11,141 nt of DNA from DAOTVS01 sp034436375 (GTDB taxonomy: Bacteria; Chloroflexota; Anaerolineae; SpSt-313): contig DAOTVS010000332.1 of assembly GCA_034436375.1 (NCBI GenBank), forward strand, positions 1-11,141. The letters run 5' to 3'. Below, piece by piece: positions 7,303 to 11,141 of the stretch. The position numbers were made by a program, and so were the translations under genes. Position 1 is the first letter of the stretch; every line of letters begins with the position of its first letter. The notes beneath the pieces were generated by a model. It saw nothing but the letters and a program-made list of their open reading frames with translations, was not told the DNA's origin and ran no database searches.

Positions 7303-7399
7303 CTTGGACATCTCCTTCGGGCTCACCCGAGATGCAGATTCTGAGAAGCGGTTCAATCTCGATCGGTTGCTTGGCCAACTGTGAGTGCGAATGCGTCAA
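7295..7399 (-). CDS. Possible short leader ORF upstream of the binding-protein gene
   Basis: A 34-codon frame starts with TTG at 7399 and is preceded by a full AGGAGG (7405-7410) 5 nt upstream, the strongest Shine-Dalgarno in the window. It ends with TGA at 7295-7297, 8 nt inside the binding-protein gene, in another frame. It lies in the presumed leader of the operon mRNA. Its product, beginning (M)THSHSQLAKQ and ending DVQDD, is not recognised. It might be a translated leader coupling ribosomes to the binding-protein start, or the AGGAGG may be chance. No homologue is known to me, so confidence is low. Confidence 0.2.
   Translation of the reverse strand: MTHSHSQLAKQPIEIEPLLRICISGEPEGDVQDD
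7310..7333 (-). promoter_or_regulatory. Hairpin that includes the binding-protein ribosome binding site
   Basis: On the minus strand ATCTC pairs with GAGAT, and inside this GGG pairs with CCC around a TGAG loop, with GAAG bulged; TCGGG/CCCGA is an alternative stem. The AAGGAG Shine-Dalgarno of the solute-binding gene lies in the 3' arm. The structure could damp translation unless opened, for instance by a ribosome on the leader frame that runs through it. It is short and may have no function. Confidence 0.3.
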
Positions 7400-7433
7400 T
7401 ATTCCCTCCTCTTCCATGAGCAAAGCCGCCTCT

Positions 7434-7463
7434 TTGCCTGCCAGTTCGTGGATGTGGTAGAAT
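7434..7463 (+). promoter_or_regulatory. Candidate promoter for the regulator gene
   Basis: TTGCCT (7434-7439) and TAGAAT (7458-7463) are separated by 18 bp and resemble a housekeeping -35/-10 pair. Transcription would begin near 7470, which is after the first in-frame ATG (7462). If this promoter is real, the regulator must start at a later codon. Confidence 0.35.
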
Positions 7464-8868
7464 GGACCAGATCCGAACTGATAACGAGCACGATGGCAAA
7501 GCTTCACCCATTATATCAGGAATCGGCAGGCAATTGGGCCAAATCATGCCAACGGCAGGCCGAAGCGATGCCAAGCAGAAGACATGGAGAGGACATTTGG
7601 CGGACATCGGCGGACATGCAGTTAGCCCCTCCTTCGTGCGGGAATTGCGCCGGGTGTTGAACCATCTCTACGAGTGGCCTGAGATCTGCCGGAGCCCCCT
7701 CCTGGGACTTTTCGCCGTGCAGGAGCGAGACGACCCGCCACAAGCGCTGCGGCATCTCCTGACCGAGGCGATCGAGACCTTCAAGCCGGAGAGCAACGTA
7801 TCCCTGCGGGCAAGGGCCCGCCGTACCTATCAGCTCTTGCACTCGCGCTACATCGAGCAATTCACACAGAAAGAGGTCGCCACCGAGCTGGGGCTGAGCA
7901 TCCGGCACCTGCGGCGGGAGGAATCCCTCGCCCTGCACACGCTGGCCACCTATCTGTGGACCCACTATGACCTGGCGCCCACCTGGCAAGAGCTGGCAAG
8001 TGCGCTCCCCGCTCTTGACGAGAGTGTTGCGGCGCCGGATGCGCAGGCCGCCACGGCAGAGCAGGAGCTGGATTGGCTGCAGGCATCGCTGCCGAGCGAG
8101 CCGATAGAGGTTGCCGGGCTGGTTCACTCCGCACTGGCGCTGATCGGCCCCACAGCCCAGGCAACAGAGGTGCGGCTGGATTGCCGGACGCCGGAGGGCT
8201 TGCCCCGCCTGGTTGCCCAGTCTACCCCGGTGCGGCAGGCCCTGCTGAATGTGTTTGCCACCATCATCCACGGCGCTCCAGGCGGGCAGGTAACGGTCGA
8301 TGCCTGGCTGGACGATGCCCAGATTTGCATTGCCGTGCAGGCCACGGGAATCCGCACCACGGCAGAGCTGGGCGGCGATGAAGGCGAACGGCTTAAGATG
8401 GCGCGCCGGCTGGTGCAGCTGTCGGGCGGCTCGCTCCACATCGCGGCCGGTGACGAGGGGGAGTCTTCCCTCACGATCACCCTCTCACTGCCTGCGGAAG
8501 AGCGCATACCGATCCTGGCCATCGACGACAACGCTGATGCCCTGCGCCTGCTGGAACACTCCCTGGCGCAGAGCCGCTACCGGTTCATTGGCGCAGCGGA
8601 CCCGGCGCAGGCTCTGCGTCTGGCGCAGGAAAGCCATCCCCGGATCATCCTGCTGGATGTGATGCTGCCCAGAATCGACGGCTGGGAACTGCTAGGCCGG
8701 CTGCGCCAGCACCCGCAGACCCGCGATATCCCCGTCATCATCTGCACCATTTTGCCCCAGGAGGGCTTGGCCAGCGATCTGGGCGCAGCGGCGTTTCTGC
8801 GCAAACCGATCAGCCGGCAGGCTCTGCTCTCCACTCTAGATCGCCAGCTTGGCCTGGGGGCGCCATAA
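7462..8868 (+). CDS. HTH / degenerate HATPase / receiver-domain regulator
   Basis: This is a cytoplasmic regulator, 468 residues in the longest frame. An N-terminal helical region, ELRRVLNHLYEW (about 60-72), leads to an HTH-like segment (135-155: TQKEVATELGLSIRHLRRE), a likely DNA- or partner-binding element. Residues about 205-345 resemble an HATPase module: the N-box Asn263 is kept, but the DxGxG motif is ATGIR (294-298) and there is no H-box, so ATP hydrolysis is unlikely. The C-terminal receiver is intact: Asp355-Asp356, phospho-acceptor Asp399, Thr429 and Lys448. It is divergent from the ABC operon and convergent with the membrane kinase, its likely phosphodonor by inference. The start is unresolved. 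Residues 1-45 look non-coding, a candidate promoter overlaps codon 1, and GACAT repeats overlap codons 41-52. Alternatives are TTG 7597 (GGAGAGGA 3 nt upstream) or GTG 7636. The similar arrangement in Chloroflexota is from memory, not a search. Confidence 0.85.
   Translation: MDQIRTDNEHDGKASPIISGIGRQLGQIMPTAGRSDAKQKTWRGHLADIGGHAVSPSFVRELRRVLNHLYEWPEICRSPLLGLFAVQERDDPPQALRHLLTEAIETFKPESNVSLRARARRTYQLLHSRYIEQFTQKEVATELGLSIRHLRREESLALHTLATYLWTHYDLAPTWQELASALPALDESVAAPDAQAATAEQELDWLQASLPSEPIEVAGLVHSALALIGPTAQATEVRLDCRTPEGLPRLVAQSTPVRQALLNVFATIIHGAPGGQVTVDAWLDDAQICIAVQATGIRTTAELGGDEGERLKMARRLVQLSGGSLHIAAGDEGESSLTITLSLPAEERIPILAIDDNADALRLLEHSLAQSRYRFIGAADPAQALRLAQESHPRIILLDVMLPRIDGWELLGRLRQHPQTRDIPVIICTILPQEGLASDLGAAAFLRKPISRQALLSTLDRQLGLGAP
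7510..7518 (-). promoter_or_regulatory. Extended -10 promoter for the transporter/URO-D operon
   Basis: On the minus strand the sequence reads TGATATAAT, an exact extended -10 (TGnTATAAT), with the TATAAT at 7515-7510. There is no good -35 element at 16-18 bp, as is common when TGn is present. The start of transcription would be near 7503, giving a leader of about 200 nt before the binding-protein ATG. This is the best promoter-like sequence upstream of the operon. Confidence 0.5.
7581..7617. repeat. Four GACAT direct repeats at helical spacing (candidate operator)
   Basis: GACAT occurs at 7581, 7592, 7603 and 7613, so the copies lie 11, 11 and 10 bp apart, on one face of the helix. The last two are part of a longer GGCGGACAT repeat. 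Tandem sites at one helical turn are typical of response-regulator binding (PhoB/OmpR-type boxes). They lie about 65-100 bp upstream of the operon's extended -10, a fitting position for an activator, and near the 5' end of the regulator gene, which would allow autoregulation. Confidence 0.45.
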
Positions 8869-11044
8869 TCCCACTGATAGCCTCTATACAGGCCAGCATC
8901 TGCCCGAGCGAAAGGCCGCCCTGCTTGGTCACGGCCAAGGCATTGCTCACGATCGGCTGGCGGGCCGCGTCGCGCGCCGAGATCAGGATCGTCGGTATAT
9001 CCTGCAGGGCAGGATCCTGCCGCTTCACGGCCAGGAACTGAAAGCCATCCATGCCCGACATGACCAGGTCGAGCAGGATCACGTCAGCGGGTTGCTCGTG
9101 CAGGACCTCCAGGGCGCTCTGCCCATCGCTTGCCGTCAGAATCCGGTAGCCGCGCTCTGACGAAAGCAGCATGCGCCGGAAAAGCCTCAAGGCCTGGGGC
9201 TCGTCGTCGACAATCAACACCGTCTTTCCCCGCATGGGCAGGCGGTCCATGGCAGCCAGCAGGGCCTCGCGCAGGACGGGCTTGACGAGATAGTCCGTAG
9301 CACCCATTCCCACTGCGACCTCGTGGATACCCGGCACCGAGCAGATGATGACCGGTGTGCCATTTGCGGGCCCGCCAGCCTCGTCCAGGCGGCCAAGCGC
9401 CTCGCCCACAGACACATCATTGATGAGGAGCGCCCGCGCCGGTGTGTGCAGCGCCTCTTGCAGCGCCTGCTGTAGATCCTCGGTGGCAGCCACCTCGGCG
9501 TTGCCAACATAGCGGCTCAGAAGCCGCTGCAGCACGTCACCCGACTCCGACACGACAAAGCGCGGGCGCAGGACGGGTGCGGATACCCGTGAAGGGCGAA
9601 TGCGTTCCTCATACTGCAGGTAGGGGTTGATCCACCGCGAGGGCCTACTCTCTACAGGCGTCGGAGGGTCAATCGGCAGACTAAAGAAGAAGGTTGTGCC
9701 CCTGCCCTCCTCGCTCTCCAGCCAGATCTGACCCTGGTGCAGCTCGATGAAACGCTTGCTGATGCTCAATCCCAGGCCGCTTCCACCGTAGCGGCGGCGG
9801 ATGGAAGCATCAAGTTGTTGAAAAGGCTCGAACACTTTGCTCACAGCGTCGGGGGAAATCCCAGGGCCCGTATCCGCTACACTCACCATGATGGATCCTC
9901 CCTCCTGCCAAGCGCGGATGCGCACGCCCCCCCGTTCGGTAAAGCGCCCGGCATTGCTCAACAGGTTGAGCACCACCTGGCGGATGCGCGTGGGATCACA
10001 GAGAATCCCCGGCAGGTCCTGCGGCACGTCCATCTCCAGGCTGAGCCCCTTGGAAGCAAACAGGGGATGCACAGCGGTGACAGCGGCGGCGATCACCTCG
10101 TGCAGCAGCACCCGCTCCTTCACCAACACGACCTGCCCTGTCTCCACCTGGCTGAGGTCGAGCACATCGTCGATCAGCCGGGAGAGGTGTTGGCTATTGC
10201 GCAAAATCACGTCGAGATCCGCCAGCAGGTTCTGGGGGATGCGGCTGCCATAGACGTGGGGCGTCTGCACGATCAGTTCGGTAAAGCCGATGATCATGTT
10301 CAGGGGCGTGCGCAGCTCGTGGCTCACATTGGCCACAAACTCCTCTTTGGCCCTGCGGGCCTCCTCCGCCGCCTGGCGCAGGCCCTGTACCGTGCGGTCG
10401 AGCCGCGTAAGCTGCAGGTTTGCTTCCGCCAGGTCCGCAAGGGTCTCTTTGAGGCGCACTTGGGAATCGCGCGCCTGCTCCAGCAGGTTGCGGCTCCGCT
10501 CATAACTCGACCAAGACCACTGCACGGCAGTCGAGAAAGGGCGCTGCGTGAGCAGGATCAGGCCCACCATGCCCCACACACCCATCATGGCGACCACACG
10601 CATCTGGAGGCTGCCTGATGGGCCCAGGGGAACAATAAGAAGGATGATTGTGACCAACACGCCGGCCAAGCTGCCTTCCATGCCGCCCACAAACATAGTG
10701 AGCAACCCGATGGGTAGAGCGAGGAGGCAGACGGCCACATCGGCCCCACCCCACAGTACCGCCAGCAGGTCCACGATCAGGCATGTCACAGCCAGCAGCC
10801 ACACTGAAGGGGAAAAATGGCGCTCGTGCACGCACAGCACGACCAACGATGAGGCGAACAGGATCATGGCCAGCGTGCCCCCTACCGCAGGGTCGGGCAA
10901 CCGCATAGACCAGATGAGGAGGATGATGCCGGCGGCAAAGGACCCGGCCAGCACCAGGGGGATACTGTCATTCTGCAACTCTCTGAGCGTCGAGCGGATT
11001 TCGCCGGTGACCCGCGGGGGCGGGGGAAAGGCCGTGTCGGACAT
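8810..11044 (-). CDS. Membrane hybrid histidine kinase with two C-terminal receiver domains
   Basis: This is a sensor kinase of 744 residues from the ATG at 11044 (AAGAAGGA upstream). The frame stays open to 11134, but a promoter lies between the two, so the shorter form is preferred. About six membrane helices (27-46, 54-72, 80-98, 102-120, 126-141, 148-166) form the sensor, with little periplasmic sequence. A coiled linker (about 182-235) leads to the H-box with His242 (VSHELRTPLN). The N-box is at 359-364 (LNLLSN), DTGPG at 391-395, the F-box around 404-408 and GSGLGLS at 421-427, so the catalytic domain is complete. Receiver 1 (about 495-600) is degenerate: its acidic pair is Ser499-Glu500, though Asp543 and Lys588 remain. 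Receiver 2 (608-728) is intact: Asp613-Asp614, Asp659, Ser689 and Lys707. The probable partner is the convergent regulator, whose 3' end it overlaps by 59 bp. The signal is unknown. Confidence 0.93.
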   Translation of the reverse strand: MSDTAFPPPPRVTGEIRSTLRELQNDSIPLVLAGSFAAGIILLIWSMRLPDPAVGGTLAMILFASSLVVLCVHERHFSPSVWLLAVTCLIVDLLAVLWGGADVAVCLLALPIGLLTMFVGGMEGSLAGVLVTIILLIVPLGPSGSLQMRVVAMMGVWGMVGLILLTQRPFSTAVQWSWSSYERSRNLLEQARDSQVRLKETLADLAEANLQLTRLDRTVQGLRQAAEEARRAKEEFVANVSHELRTPLNMIIGFTELIVQTPHVYGSRIPQNLLADLDVILRNSQHLSRLIDDVLDLSQVETGQVVLVKERVLLHEVIAAAVTAVHPLFASKGLSLEMDVPQDLPGILCDPTRIRQVVLNLLSNAGRFTERGGVRIRAWQEGGSIMVSVADTGPGISPDAVSKVFEPFQQLDASIRRRYGGSGLGLSISKRFIELHQGQIWLESEEGRGTTFFFSLPIDPPTPVESRPSRWINPYLQYEERIRPSRVSAPVLRPRFVVSESGDVLQRLLSRYVGNAEVAATEDLQQALQEALHTPARALLINDVSVGEALGRLDEAGGPANGTPVIICSVPGIHEVAVGMGATDYLVKPVLREALLAAMDRLPMRGKTVLIVDDEPQALRLFRRMLLSSERGYRILTASDGQSALEVLHEQPADVILLDLVMSGMDGFQFLAVKRQDPALQDIPTILISARDAARQPIVSNALAVTKQGGLSLGQMLACIEAISGIMAPPGQAGDLEWRAEPAG

Positions 11045-11090
11045 GGGTTCCTTCTTCCAGAGCGGGGTGCGGATATGACCAGATGCCCCT

Positions 11091-11119
11091 ATCTTATGCG
11101 GAATCAGCGAAAATAACAA
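11091..11119 (-). promoter_or_regulatory. Promoter of the hybrid kinase gene
   Basis: On the minus strand TTGTTA (11119-11114) and TAAGAT (11096-11091) are separated by exactly 17 bp, each matching four of six consensus bases. Transcription would begin near 11084, about 40 nt before the ATG at 11044. It excludes the upstream in-frame start at 11134. Confidence 0.5.
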
Positions 11120-11141
11120 GAGGTGGCCCCTCACATGCTAA

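Noticed and set aside
9737..10618. Plus-strand frame of 293 codons opposite the kinase
   Set aside because: Antisense to the H-box and ATP-binding region of the kinase; composition is His/Gln/Arg-rich and not protein-like.

Overview
This window looks like a Chloroflexota chromosome (Anaerolineae/Caldilineae type). The reasons are inferential. The DNA is GC-rich. The substrate-binding lipoprotein has a twin-arginine signal, a lipobox and a long Ala/Pro/Thr linker. The two signalling proteins (a membrane hybrid kinase ending in a degenerate plus an intact receiver, and an HTH / HATPase-like / receiver protein) have the architecture and wording I associate with that phylum. No rRNA, tRNA, CRISPR, transposase or phage gene was seen.

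Layout, right half: a sensory pair faces tail to tail. On the minus strand (11044 to 8810) is a membrane hybrid histidine kinase with a recognisable promoter just upstream. On the plus strand (about 7462 to 8868) is a cytoplasmic regulator with an N-terminal helical region, an HTH, a degenerate HATPase-like domain and an intact receiver. The two reading frames overlap by 59 bp at their 3' ends.

Layout, left half: a six-gene minus-strand operon diverges from the regulator: a carbohydrate-type ABC solute-binding lipoprotein (7302-5719), two MalF/MalG-like permeases (5628-4669 and 4657-3806), then three divergent uroporphyrinogen-decarboxylase (URO-D) superfamily proteins (3780-2674, 2663-1515, 1341-208). 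The gaps are 90, 11, 25 and 10 bp, then a larger gap carrying an imperfect inverted repeat. There is no ABC ATPase gene, so a shared MsmK/UgpC-type ATPase encoded elsewhere is assumed. Bases 1-207 hold no convincing gene.

How it may work together (inference): the kinase/regulator pair senses a signal and controls the divergent operon, possibly through four GACAT repeats spaced 10-11 bp (7581-7617). The ABC system imports a sugar-like, perhaps methylated, compound. The URO-D proteins are not HemE: they lack its Arg-rich N-terminal signature, and only one keeps the His-x-Cys...Cys zinc triad of MtaA-type methyltransferases. The other two carry different acidic or His residues at the same places. 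The most interesting unit is therefore an ABC importer with three URO-D paralogues whose putative metal sites have diverged. Regulatory RNA candidates include a perfect 10-bp stem between the binding-protein and permease genes, whose 3' arm can also pair with the permease Shine-Dalgarno region.
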